DNA of 64,000 nt from an uncultured Collinsella sp. (GTDB lineage: Bacteria; Actinomycetota; Coriobacteriia; Coriobacteriales; Coriobacteriaceae). The translations under genes were made by a program, and so were the position numbers. Below the pieces are notes generated by a model that saw only the letters and a program-made list of their open reading frames with translations, made no database searches and was not told where the DNA came from. The stretch lies in the NCBI GenBank assembly GCA_959023295.1, contig CAUFBM010000007.1:1-64000 (forward strand), read 5' to 3'. Positions 34,810-43,220 of the stretch are shown here, piece after piece; positions within the stretch are counted from its first letter, which is position 1, and each line of letters begins with the position of its first letter.

Positions 34810-36249
34810 ATGTCTGATAATTGTACGGTCGCGCCCGCCAATGGGCGCATTACCGGTACCCAGATCCGCATCGTCGCGGTCGTCGTCCTGGGTGCCTTCT
34901 TGGCGCTACTGAACCAAACGGTGATGTCGCCTGCGCTGCCGGTCATCATGTCCGATTTCGCCATCGATGCCTCGACTGCCCAGTGGATCATGTCCATATA
35001 CCCGCTGGTGAGCGGCATCATGGTCCCCGTTTCGGCGTTCCTTATCGACAAGTTCAGCACCCGCGCGCTATTCTTCGGGGCGACGCTGGTGTTCGCGCTG
35101 GGCACGCTGCTGTGCGCCGCAGCCCCTGATTTCCTGTTCCTCATCATCGGTCGCGTGTTGCAAGCGGCGGGCTCAGGCGTGCTCATGCCGCTTGTCTCGG
35201 TGGTTCCCATGCTGGTGTTCCCCGTCGAGAAACGAGGAACGGCTATGGGCATGGCGGGCATCGTCATGTCGGCGGGTCCCGCGGTCGGCCCCGTCGTAGG
35301 CGGCGCGGTGATCGACACGTACGGCTGGCGCACCATGATCGGCGCCATCGTCCCCCTCGCAATTCTCGTGCTGGTGCTGGGCGTGTTCATGCTGAAAAAC
35401 GTGGGCGAGCTGAAGAACCCCAAGCTCGACCTGCCCTCGGTCGTCCTCTCCACCATCGCCTTCGGCGGACTTCTCTACGGGTTCTCGAGCGCCTCGTCGA
35501 TGGGTTGGGGCAACCCCGTGGTGCTCGGCTCGATCGTCGCGGGTGTCGTGTGCTTGGTGCTGTTCGTCGTACGCCAGGGCAAAATCGAGGACCCGCTGCT
35601 TCAACTGGGCACGCTCAAGACGCGCGAGTTCCGCGTGGCCGCCATCATCGTCACGCTCATCAACGCCGCATGCCTGGTCACCAACACGCTGTTGCCGTTG
35701 CTGCTGCAAACCTCGCTTGGCGCTTCGGCCTTCGAAACCGGCATGGCCATGCTTCCCGCCGCGGCGGTGGGCATCATCATCAGCCCTATCTCCGGCGTGG
35801 TGTTCGACAAGTTCGGTCCGCGTGCCATCTCGATCGTCGGCCTGGCCCTCATGACCGGCGCCCTGTTCCTGCTCTCGCTTTCGACGGTAAACACGCCCAT
35901 CTTGGTGGTTGCGCTGTTCTGCATGCTGCAGTCCGCCGGCCAGTCGCTCGCGAACATGCCGGTGAACACATGGGGTGTCAATGCCTTGAAAAATGACATG
36001 ATCGCCCACGGCAACGCCATCGCGAACACCGGCCGCCAGGTCGCCGGCGGTTTGTGCACGGCGCTCATCATCACGGTCATGACAAGCGTCACCGCGTCGG
36101 CCGGCGTCGATGCGAGCATCCAAGTAGCCACCGCCGTGGGCGCGGGCGTCGCTTACAAGGTGTGCGCGGCAATCGGCCTCGTTTCCCTTATCTGCGCCAT
36201 ATTCAGCGTGCGCACCAAGAAAACCGCACCGAAAACGAAGGAGGCATAA
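34810..36249 (+). CDS. DHA2-family multidrug exporter (MFS, 14 helices)
   Basis: A 479-residue major facilitator of the EmrB/QacA type. Helix 1 carries LNQTVMSPALPVIMSDF and helix 4/5 the exporter motif C region (GIVMSAGPAVGPVVGGAVID). About 14 hydrophobic segments are visible. AAGGAAG precedes ATG 34810. Its codon use (more TTC, GCG and CGC) and its neighbours (CBS, MGMT, integrase remnant) suggest an accessory block. It is followed after three bases by the CBS protein, so both are in one operon. Substrate unknown. Confidence 0.88.
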   Translation: MSDNCTVAPANGRITGTQIRIVAVVVLGAFLALLNQTVMSPALPVIMSDFAIDASTAQWIMSIYPLVSGIMVPVSAFLIDKFSTRALFFGATLVFALGTLLCAAAPDFLFLIIGRVLQAAGSGVLMPLVSVVPMLVFPVEKRGTAMGMAGIVMSAGPAVGPVVGGAVIDTYGWRTMIGAIVPLAILVLVLGVFMLKNVGELKNPKLDLPSVVLSTIAFGGLLYGFSSASSMGWGNPVVLGSIVAGVVCLVLFVVRQGKIEDPLLQLGTLKTREFRVAAIIVTLINAACLVTNTLLPLLLQTSLGASAFETGMAMLPAAAVGIIISPISGVVFDKFGPRAISIVGLALMTGALFLLSLSTVNTPILVVALFCMLQSAGQSLANMPVNTWGVNALKNDMIAHGNAIANTGRQVAGGLCTALIITVMTSVTASAGVDASIQVATAVGAGVAYKVCAAIGLVSLICAIFSVRTKKTAPKTKEA

Positions 36250-36252
36250 GCG

Positions 36253-36759
36253 ATGTCCGAGATTCTGTCCGAGCGCATCCCGCTCGAGCTCGAGGGGACG
36301 CCCGTTTCGAGCATCATGATTGAAGAGCCGTTCACCTGCACGCAGGATTGCACGATTTCCGACGTGGTGCGCATGCTCGCCGAAAACGAGGTGAGCAGCA
36401 TGCCCGTAATCGATGAGCGCAACCAGGTGGTCGGGTTCATCTCCGACGGCGATGTCATGGGAGCCATCGCGCAGCATCGCGCTCACACCATCTTCACGGG
36501 CGGCGACGCGTCCATGCTGTACTTCGACGATCAGAGCCTTGAGCAGCGCATCGAAGACCTGAAGGATCGCTGCGTCATGGATTTCGCGACGCGCCAGGTA
36601 GTGTGTGCCCGTCCCGAGCAGAGTATCGCCCGCGTCGCCGCGCTGCTGGCGAAGAAGAAGTTCAAGAAGCTTCCTGTGGTTGATGACGAGGGCAAACTCG
36701 TGGGGGTCATCCGCCGCTCCGCCATCACCAAATACATCTTCGGCATCCTTTTCCAATAG
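36253..36759 (+). CDS. tandem CBS-domain protein
   Basis: A 168-residue cytosolic protein made of two CBS domains (IEEPFTCTQDCTISDVVRML with SSMPVIDERNQVVGFISDGD; CARPEQSIARVAALLAKKKF with LPVVDDEGKLVGVIRR). CBS pairs bind adenine nucleotides or related ligands and gate partner proteins. AAGGAGG is before ATG 36253, and the gene is coupled to the exporter. It may sense energy state for the exporter; that is inference. Confidence 0.85.
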   Translation: MSEILSERIPLELEGTPVSSIMIEEPFTCTQDCTISDVVRMLAENEVSSMPVIDERNQVVGFISDGDVMGAIAQHRAHTIFTGGDASMLYFDDQSLEQRIEDLKDRCVMDFATRQVVCARPEQSIARVAALLAKKKFKKLPVVDDEGKLVGVIRRSAITKYIFGILFQ

Positions 36760-36933
36760 GGGCAGGTCGCACTTGAGGCGAACATCTCGAGGCATCGAGC
36801 CAGCAACTGGACCAGACAACCTTGACACGCACGCGCTTTCCCTCGATGCTTCGGTAAGGGGAGCTGCGAAAATCGCAGCACGGGTGATCGGCGCCGCGCC
36901 CCCGAAGGCAAAAGCGAACACGGGAGCGATACG

Positions 36934-37242
36934 ATGGGAAAAGTCCTGGACGAAGATTTGGTTTATGAGATTCTCTCCGTCGTGGCAGAGATTCCGGCGG
37001 GATGCGTCGCCTCGTACGGTCAGATAGCGCGCCTCATCGGCAGGGAGAAAAACTCTCGCCTGGTCGGAGCGGTGCTGAGCGAGGCGGATCGCTACGGCGA
37101 TTATCCCTGCCACCGCGTCGTCAACCACGCGGGACGCCTCGCGCCAAACTTCCCCGACCAGCGAGCACTACTGACGGAGGAAGGAGTCGCCTTCCGAGAC
37201 AACGGCTGCGTCGACATGAAAAAGCACCAGTGGAACGAGTAG
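36934..37242 (+). CDS. MGMT-family methylated-DNA cysteine methyltransferase (catalytic domain only)
   Basis: A 102-residue protein corresponding to the C-terminal DNA-binding/catalytic domain of O6-alkylguanine-DNA alkyltransferase. IPAGCVASYGQIARLIG is the helix-turn-helix region, and PCHRVVN retains the acceptor Cys, unlike the Trp of alkyltransferase-like proteins. The usual N-terminal domain is missing, as in many short bacterial homologues. GGGAG occurs near ATG 36934. It probably repairs or flags alkylated guanine. Confidence 0.82.
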   Translation: MGKVLDEDLVYEILSVVAEIPAGCVASYGQIARLIGREKNSRLVGAVLSEADRYGDYPCHRVVNHAGRLAPNFPDQRALLTEEGVAFRDNGCVDMKKHQWNE

Positions 37243-37464
37243 CCAGGCAGCGTAGCGTCGAAAGGAGCGACGCCACGGGGAACGACCTGCGCCCCGCCGC
37301 CGGACAACCTATGGCAAAGTGACACGTCCCACAAAGAGCGGCGCACCAGTACGAGACACGACCGCGACGTAAAAAGACCCTATGATACTCGTAAGCATCT
37401 ATCTGATTGCCCGCCTCGAGGTACCCAAAGAACGAGAGATGCCGAAACCCCTAGACAAAGAAAA

Positions 37465-37492
37465 AGGTCGGGAGCTTTTATGCTTCCGACCT
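37465..37492 (-). terminator. minus-strand terminator next to the tRNA-Met fragment
   Basis: AGGTCGGGAGC/GCTTCCGACCT (37465-37475/37482-37492) with one mismatch. Read on the minus strand it ends in CTTTTTCTTTG, so it would terminate the tRNA-Met transcript that once entered from the right. Confidence 0.75.
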
Positions 37493-37502
37493 GAAGTTTC
37501 AT

Positions 37503-37549
37503 GGTCGCGGGGGGGGCGGATTTGAACCACCGACCTTCGGGTTATGAGG
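37503..37549 (-). other. 3' fragment of tRNA-Met (CAU), probable attachment site
   Basis: On the minus strand this reads from the anticodon loop CTCATAA through CCCGAAGGTCGG and the T-arm GGTTCAAATCC to the acceptor end CCGCGACC plus A. The 5' half (acceptor, D-arm, 5' anticodon stem) is absent: the bases before CTCATAA (GTAGCGAC) do not pair with CCCGA. Such 3' tRNA halves are left at one end of an element that integrated into a tRNA gene. The integrase remnant lies on the element side. No intact tRNA-Met is in the window. Confidence 0.75.
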
Positions 37550-37577
37550 TCGCTACGACGTTGTTTCATTCAGACAT

Positions 37578-37677
37578 TTCGACCCAAATTGAAGTCAATA
37601 TAACTCCAGGTCATTTGATGTTTTCATAGATTTACGAAAGAAAAGTACGCGGAATAATTCGACCCAAATTCGACCCA
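37578..37677 (+). repeat. three direct repeats beside the attachment site
   Basis: TTCGACCCAAATT at 37578-37590 and 37658-37670, and a partial TTCGACCCA at 37669-37677, between the tRNA fragment and the integrase. Placement fits integrase arm-binding sites. A separate 13-bp inverted repeat GCATTACCCTTGG lies at 37705-37717/37744-37756. Confidence 0.5.
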
Positions 37678-37829
37678 CAACGAGCTTGAAAGCGGTCAGG
37701 CGGAGCATTACCCTTGGGGTGTGACCCCACGCAGGGCCCACCACCAAGGGTAATGCCCACCCGCCCCAGCCCTTTGCGCCATTCCGCGCAACCGAGCGCG
37801 ATTCTCAGGCACTTCAGGCAAGGAACACG

Positions 37830-38720
37830 ATGAACGACCGACCTCTCGTCATAGGCAAAGGAACGAAGCAACGCCGCGACAAATACACGTGGCGCTACCG
37901 TCACAGCCTCGGCAAGGATCCGGTCACGGGCAAATACCGCTATTCGCCGTGGCAGACCATACATACCACCAAAAGCCGAGAGGTCGACGCCGCACTCGAA
38001 GCCTACAAGGCAGAACTCAACAGCGGCACCTACGTCCAAAAATCGAGGGACACCGTCGGCTCGTACGCAAAAAAGTTCCACGACAACCGCGAAGGAACCA
38101 TCACGCCGCTCGCCTACTCGACATCCTACTCAATCGAGAACCGGACGCGCACATCACATGCGTGATGCTCATGCTCGACACCGACATGAGAAGGGCAGAA
38201 GCCCTCGGGATGACGTGGTCCGATGTCTCCGTCGAGAACAGAAGCATCCTCATTGAGCAGCAGTTCGCGGCCGATCGAAGCGTTCGCTCGCCCAAAAGCA
38301 AGAAAAGCGTGCGGAGGATCTCGATAAGCGAGACGCTGACGTCGTATCTCGAATTCTGGAAAAAGGAGCAGGCCCGCGAAATGGAAGCCTTCGGCCTGGA
38401 ACAAGTCAAAGGCACTCCGCTCGTCCACTCATTCGAACGAACGAAAGACAGGCATCCCCAAGTCAACTTCATGGACCTGAATGGGTTTTCGCGCTGGTTC
38501 AGAAACTTCAGCGTCGAGAACGGGTTCGGCAAGTTCGAAGGCGTTCGAACATACCATTATGTGAAGGAAACTGTCGACGGGGAAACGATTTCGAAGCGTT
38601 ATGAGCATAAAGAGTGGCTCGAATTGAGGGATTACCTCAGGAAGCATCCCAAGGTTCGCGAGGCGAGGCATATCAGCACATATGAGAGCGAGCACCTTCC
38701 TTACGGATATTCGGGCCTAT
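37830..38720 (+). pseudogene. tyrosine recombinase (phage integrase), broken
   Basis: The first frame (37830-38165) gives an arm-binding domain (KYTWRYRHSLGKDPVTGKYR, then VDAALEAYKAEL). Around 38110-38165 the frame changes, and the core-binding domain appears deleted. The second frame resumes with the first catalytic block (LDTDMRRAEALGMTWSDV, with the conserved Arg) and runs to WFRNFSVENGFG. It then passes into unrelated sequence before the HxxR and Tyr motifs. The protein cannot be active. It once moved the element that used the adjacent tRNA-Met site. Confidence 0.75.
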
Positions 38721-39127
38721 CGAGCCACACCGCTACTGCCGCTACTGCCGCTACTGCCCGCCAGCTTCCGAACCAGCGGGCGGTAGCAGCACCCCGAACA
38801 TCTCGCCGACAGCGCAGAGAGTCGTCGACCTGGCGGCCAAGGCCGACATCGAGGACGTGATGCTGTGCGACCTGCCCGGCGTCCTGTCCTTCCTAGGGCT
38901 GCCACCTGAGACGGAGATGCCGCCGGGCAACAAGGGGAAGACGAAGCTCAAGAAGCTCTACAGGAAGGTGGCGCCGAACAAGGCATACCACTCCGGCGAG
39001 CGCGCCAAGGATTTGATCTCGCACCTCGACATGGCAGAGATCAGGGCATCGGCGCCCGTCCAAGAATTGGGATGCAGTTCAATACGAGCTCGGGGCTCTT
39101 TTCGTCTAGATTGGGGACGCATGGCCG
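38721..39127 (+). other. non-coding or decayed segment with an unrecognised ORF piece
   Basis: It begins with three tandem GCTACTGCC units (about 38730-38757). The frame through 38857-39070 reads like real protein (MLCDLPGVLSFLGLPPETEM, then a Lys-rich stretch and GERAKDLISHLDMAE) but has no proper start, and its family is not recognised. It is probably another remnant of the decayed element. Confidence 0.35.
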
Positions 39128-39250
39128 GACGAAAACAATTTGCGTCTGGTAATAAGCGTACGAAAGCGCAATTTACGTCTTAATTCCGTACGCAAATCAA
39201 GACGAAAATCGTTTACGTCTGCTTTAATCCGTACGAAAACGGTTTTCGTC
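39128..39250. repeat. array of four small hairpins with duplicated unit
   Basis: GACGAAAACAATTTGCGTC (39128), TACGAAAGCGCAATTTACG (39159), GACGAAAATCGTTTACGTC (39201) and TACGAAAACGGTTTTCGTC (39232). Each can fold on itself. The first pair and the second pair are 73 bases apart with the same 31-base internal spacing, so a unit of about 73 bases has been duplicated and has diverged. Confidence 0.6.
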
Positions 39251-39270
39251 TTGCAGGGCGGTTGCCGTTT

Positions 39271-40362
39271 CTACAGTTCAACTTCCAGTTCGGCTTTGTG
39301 CTCGTAGAGGTAGTCGCGCATGTAGGGGATGGCAAATGAGACCTTGCCGTACGAGGGAGCCTCGATAATCGATTCTCTTAACAGGCGGCTGCGGACGGAA
39401 CTCACCTGTTGAGGCGTTTTGTTTAGGGCATCGGCAACCATGCTGGTCGAGCTCGTCTGCCCCAAAGATGCCATGCTCAGCAGATAAGCGATGCACGTGG
39501 GCGGAATGCGCTGTAGCGCGGGCTCAATCACCATGGCACAGAAGCGTTCGCGTGCCGTTGCAATGCCGCGCTCGGCTTCTTCTTCTCCAATAATCGGTGT
39601 ATGTGCGCGTCTTGCCAACTGCCATGCGTAGTATCCAACGAGTTGGATCATGAAAGGATAACCTTGCGTTGCCTCGGCAAGTTGGCCGGCAATACCTGGC
39701 TGCAACTCCATGCCAGACGCTTCAATGGTTTCCTCGAGGGAGTACGACACTTCGGTTACTGCCACAGCCTTCAGGTCAAAGGGGAGGGCACGGCGCAAAA
39801 ACGTAAGTGTCTTTCCGTTGATGATGCTTTCAATCATCGAAGGCAGCCCCGCAAAAACAAAGGCGATATCAAGGTCTTCGCCGATAACCTGCTGAATCGC
39901 AATGGAGAGCGTTCGGACCTCATCGAGCTCTGCGTCTTGAACCTCGTCGAGAGTGATGAGCAGGCCATTTTCATTCTTGGATATTGTCTGTCTCATGGCG
40001 TCGCGTAGCGATGGACCGATTCGCTCAATGTCTATGCTGCCGATGGATATGCCAGCTACGGTGGGCTCAAATCTGGCGTGTTTGGCCTGGAATTTGGGCT
40101 GCAGCTGTTCGAGAATGCGTTGGCAAAGTCCCTCGGTTGCGACCTCTTTTATGACCGTCCAGCCACGGCTTTGCGCCAAACGTGAGCACTCGTCAAGGAG
40201 GACCGTCTTGCCCGTTCCACGGACGCCGGCTATGCGCATTAGGCGCCCCGGGGCACCAGGCCCGTTGACGAGGCCCTCATTGAATTCTTCGAGCACATCT
40301 TCGCGGCCGATAATCGTGGGAGGTGTTTTACCTGCTGTGGGCTTAAAAGGGTTTGTTTGCAT
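39271..40362 (-). CDS. AAA+ ATPase with C-terminal winged-helix, function unknown
   Basis: A 363-residue ATPase of the archaeal-type/Orc-like STAND group. Walker A is GVRGTGKT (residues 46-53), Walker B LLITLDE (134-140) and sensor 1 region FVFAGLPS. The C-terminal part (LNKTPQQVSSVRSRLLRES) looks like a winged helix. The start at 40362 (MQTNPFKP) has AAAGGTGG five bases upstream; a GTG three codons earlier is less likely. It stands alone. A 10-bp tandem repeat lies directly upstream and a hairpin array downstream. It may be a DNA-binding regulator or element maintenance protein. Confidence 0.75.
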   Translation of the reverse strand: MQTNPFKPTAGKTPPTIIGREDVLEEFNEGLVNGPGAPGRLMRIAGVRGTGKTVLLDECSRLAQSRGWTVIKEVATEGLCQRILEQLQPKFQAKHARFEPTVAGISIGSIDIERIGPSLRDAMRQTISKNENGLLITLDEVQDAELDEVRTLSIAIQQVIGEDLDIAFVFAGLPSMIESIINGKTLTFLRRALPFDLKAVAVTEVSYSLEETIEASGMELQPGIAGQLAEATQGYPFMIQLVGYYAWQLARRAHTPIIGEEEAERGIATARERFCAMVIEPALQRIPPTCIAYLLSMASLGQTSSTSMVADALNKTPQQVSSVRSRLLRESIIEAPSYGKVSFAIPYMRDYLYEHKAELEVEL

Positions 40363-40379
40363 GTGAGCCACCTTTGCTC

Positions 40380-40425
40380 AAGATATAGCAAGATATAGCA
40401 AAGTATAGCAAGATATAGCAAAGTA
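40380..40425. repeat. 10-bp tandem repeat upstream of the AAA+ ATPase gene
   Basis: Four consecutive 10-base units: AGATATAGCA twice, AAGTATAGCA, AGATATAGCA, then a partial AAGTAAGC. It starts 18 bases before the ATPase start codon. The helical period of the array suggests cooperative protein binding; slippage could also change promoter spacing. Confidence 0.8.
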
Positions 40426-40550
40426 AGCGCTACTCGCGGGTTTTGCGGTGGTGCTATTTTCCAAATGCCGCGCGGATAAAGCGCTGGGCGAACAGCTTGT
40501 TGGCAACTCACGAGGGCTCGGGGTGCCAATTTGGGGTGCAGTAGTGCTGC

Positions 40551-40710
40551 GCCACGAAAAGGGCCTATCTACTACGTTTAAGCCGCAGGGGTCAACCATA
40601 GTCGGCTTTTTCGAAAATCGACAAGCTGTCTACCTGCGGTTTTGTTTTCACGGTTTTCGGTATGGCCGAGGCTATCCGTGTTAACGTAGTAGATGGGCCA
40701 CTTTTGTGGC
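40551..40710. repeat. 160-bp palindromic element, family R3 copy 1
   Basis: 28-base outer arms (40551-40578/40683-40710) with four mismatches contain GGGCCTATCTACTACG. Inside are AAGCCGCAGG...CCTGCGG and TCGGCTTTTTCGAAAATCGA. The same plan recurs at 58886-59045. Confidence 0.75.
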
Positions 40711-40843
40711 AAGGGGGCCGATCTGCGGGCCAGGGTAGCTAAAAGAGCCCCGTCCCAAAAAGACTGATTGGGAGCTGGGGCGTGTCGATGCGATAGTATT
40801 GCATGGTGGTATTCGACTAACCGAGGGTTTATCCGAGGGCTTT

Positions 40844-41536
40844 ATGGAACAACGCCAGCATAATCAGAGCCTGCAAGACCAGGCATACAACGCATTGCGC
40901 TCCAAGATTATCTATGCCGAGCTCAAACCCGGCACGCGTCTTTCGGCGATTGGTCTGGAAAAGGAGACGGGAATCGGGCGCACGCCCATTCGCGAGTCCT
41001 TTGTGCGCCTGCGTGAGCAGGAGCTGGTGGAAACGCGTCCCAAAAGCGGCACCTATGTCTCAAAAATCAGCATGGAGCGCGCCGAGAACGCCTGCTTCTT
41101 GCGCGAGAAACTTGAGAGAAGCGTGCTCATTAAATGTTGTTCGGCCGCCTCGCCCGAGCAAAAGCAGCGGCTCGAGCAGATTCTTGCCGAGTCCGAGTCG
41201 CTCGACCATAGCGAAACGCGTCGCTTTTTCGATCTGGACAACCTGTTCCATGAGACGTGTTTTGAGATTGCCGGCCGTCACATGTTGTGGGATTGGATGA
41301 AGAGCGTCAACACACATTTTGAGCGATACAACTGGTTGCGTATGGTGTCGCAGGACCTGGATTGGGAGCCGATTCGTCGGCAGCATCGCCGGATTCTCGA
41401 GGCCATTAAGAGGGGCGATACCGATGCGGCGAGCTATCTGGCAGAGACGCACTTGCACCTGATGCCCGAGGAGCAGGGCCCGGTTATCGCCTTGCATCCT
41501 GACTATTTTGAGCTGTCTAAAGACTCGGCTATCTAG
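40844..41536 (+). CDS. GntR-family regulator with FCD domain
   Basis: A 230-residue transcription factor. The N-terminal winged helix is clear (KPGTRLSAIGLEKETGIGRTPIRESFVRLREQELVETRPKSGTY region, residues about 25-75) and is followed by an FCD ligand domain (FFDLDNLFHETCFEIAG, RQHRRILEAIKRGD). ATG 40844 is chosen because GAGG lies six bases upstream; the ORF extends 15 codons earlier. No operon partner follows: a LacI regulator starts 124 bases later. Target and ligand unknown. Confidence 0.85.
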   Translation: MEQRQHNQSLQDQAYNALRSKIIYAELKPGTRLSAIGLEKETGIGRTPIRESFVRLREQELVETRPKSGTYVSKISMERAENACFLREKLERSVLIKCCSAASPEQKQRLEQILAESESLDHSETRRFFDLDNLFHETCFEIAGRHMLWDWMKSVNTHFERYNWLRMVSQDLDWEPIRRQHRRILEAIKRGDTDAASYLAETHLHLMPEEQGPVIALHPDYFELSKDSAI

Positions 41537-41660
41537 CCCATTATCGCATCTGCTCGAGACGCAAAAACGATGCTGCTCACCTACAGCGTTTTGCAACTGA
41601 GATTTTTAAAAAATGCCTAAAATGGCTCAGACTGCCGACAATTGGGAAACGGGGTGCGCT

Positions 41661-42683
41661 ATGGCGCAGATGAGGATTAAGGACATTGCTGCCGAGGCGG
41701 GCGTGAGCCCGGCCACGGTCTCGCGCTATCTCAACAACCGCCCCGGGCAGATGACCGAGGAAACTCGCGCGCGCATCGCGGCGGTTATCGAGCGCACCGG
41801 CTATCGCCCACGTGCCGCCGCGCGCAATCTGCGCAGCTCGCGTACCAACCTCATCGGCGTGATCCTGGCCGACATTGCTAACCCGTTCTCCAGCGCCATG
41901 CTCGAAGGGCTTTCCGCTAGTGCCGCCGCGCGCGGCTGCTCGCTTATGACTGCCATTAGCGGCAATGATTCCGCCAAGGAAGCAGAGTCGCTCACCAGAC
42001 TTATCGATGCCGGTGTGGACGGCCTGGTCGTCAACACCTGCGGAGGCAATGACGAGGCGATCGCCGCGGCAGCGGGGCGTCTGCCCGTTGTGCTGCTCGA
42101 CCGCGATGTTGCCGACGGCGGTGTCGATCTGGTGACCTCCAACAACCGTGAGCTGGTCGCCGGCCTGGTAGACGCCTTGGCTGTCGCGGGCAGCGAGCGC
42201 CTGTGCCTGCTCACCGAGGCAAGCGATGACAGCCCCGTGCGTCGCGAGCGTGCCGAGGCCTTTGCCGACGAGCTTTCGCGACGCGGCCTTGCGGGTGAGG
42301 TCGTCACCCTGGCCGATGGTGGCGTCGAGGGTGTCAGTCGCCTGGACGAGACCATCCGCGGCTATGCGGGTAAAAAGCTCGGCCTCATTGCCGTCAACGG
42401 CCTGGTCTTTCTGCGCCTGACCGAGGCGCTGGCCCAGCTGGGGCCCTCGTTGCCGGCGGGTCTCAAGATTGCAACGTTTGACGACTATCCCTGGAACCAC
42501 GTCCTCTTTGGCGGTGTGACCACGGCAGCGCAGGACACTCTTACCATTGCCGAGCGCGTAGTCGAGCGCCTGTCCGAGCGTATCGACGTTGTTACCACTA
42601 CGGTGGGCGATGCCGCAAAGCTCGCCCCCAAGCGCATCGAGATCCCCGGCCACATCGAACACCGCGCTTCGACCTCGTGCTAG
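41661..42683 (+). CDS. LacI-family transcriptional regulator
   Basis: A 340-residue repressor type. The N-terminal helix-turn-helix is MRIKDIAAEAGVSPATVSRY, followed by a hinge helix (RAAARNLRSSRT) and a periplasmic-binding-like core (LIGVILADIANPFSSAMLEG; ATFDDYPW near the C-terminus). ATG 41661 is chosen from the LacI consensus start; upstream in-frame codons add unrelated residues. No sugar genes are next to it, so its regulon is elsewhere. Confidence 0.88.
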   Translation: MAQMRIKDIAAEAGVSPATVSRYLNNRPGQMTEETRARIAAVIERTGYRPRAAARNLRSSRTNLIGVILADIANPFSSAMLEGLSASAAARGCSLMTAISGNDSAKEAESLTRLIDAGVDGLVVNTCGGNDEAIAAAAGRLPVVLLDRDVADGGVDLVTSNNRELVAGLVDALAVAGSERLCLLTEASDDSPVRRERAEAFADELSRRGLAGEVVTLADGGVEGVSRLDETIRGYAGKKLGLIAVNGLVFLRLTEALAQLGPSLPAGLKIATFDDYPWNHVLFGGVTTAAQDTLTIAERVVERLSERIDVVTTTVGDAAKLAPKRIEIPGHIEHRASTSC

Positions 42684-42725
42684 TTTGTGTGATAATATAT
42701 AGACAATTTCATACAGGAGGTATCC

Positions 42726-43220
42726 ATGGCTGCGTCTGTACTGAGTGTACGAGTGGACTCGTCAATTAAAGATTCATTTGCCGAGCTATGCGAAGAACTC
42801 GGCATGACTTCGTCTGTAGCGGTCAATATGTTTATGAGGCAGATGCTGCGCGAGCGCTCGCTGCCGTTTGTTCCTTCACTTGGCAAAAACTCTGCGAGCG
42901 AAAACGTCGCCGCAGACATTTTGGATACTGCTCAGATTGAGTCAGCCGTCCGTGAGGCGGCCAGCTCGATTCCCGCCATCAAAACCGTGATTCTTTTTGG
43001 CTCGTATGCCCGTGGCGAGGCACGCGCCGATAGTGATATTGACTTGCGTCTCGAAGTCGATCGCGATCAGGGCTTTGGCCTTTTCGCGTTGTCGGCGTTT
43101 GGTGAGGCGGTGCGCAAAGAAACCGGGAGGCAGGTTGACCTCGTCTCGAGTGATCATCTTGATGACGATCTTGCCGCGGTAATCGAGCGCGAAGGAGTGA
43201 TCCTTTATGATCGCGCGTAA
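42726..43220 (+). CDS. RelB/DinJ-like ribbon-helix-helix domain fused to an MntA-type nucleotidyltransferase antitoxin
   Basis: A 164-residue two-domain protein. Residues 1-50 (LSVRVDSSIKDSFAELCEEL, then VAVNMFMRQML) match the RelB/DinJ RHH antitoxin fold that binds DNA. Residues 80-164 form a minimal nucleotidyltransferase with the exact GSX10DXD motif: Gly92-Ser93, ten residues, Asp104-Ile-Asp106. In HEPN/MNT systems MntA adds AMP to the HEPN toxin and silences it. The gene overlaps the HEPN gene by 14 bases. GGAGG precedes ATG 42726, and an AT-rich TGATAATATATAG promoter region precedes that. An RHH domain on MntA would add autoregulation. Confidence 0.82.
   Translation: MAASVLSVRVDSSIKDSFAELCEELGMTSSVAVNMFMRQMLRERSLPFVPSLGKNSASENVAADILDTAQIESAVREAASSIPAIKTVILFGSYARGEARADSDIDLRLEVDRDQGFGLFALSAFGEAVRKETGRQVDLVSSDHLDDDLAAVIEREGVILYDRA

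Noticed and set aside
37503..37580. complete tRNA-Met gene
   Set aside because: Only the 3' half from the anticodon loop is present. The upstream bases cannot form the acceptor stem, D-arm or 5' anticodon stem.
39128..40425. CRISPR array
   Set aside because: The repeats are tandem or hairpin units without regular unique spacers, and there are no cas genes nearby.
41577..42662. 361-codon minus-strand frame over the LacI gene
   Set aside because: Shadow of the LacI gene, which has a clear helix-turn-helix and core domain on the plus strand.
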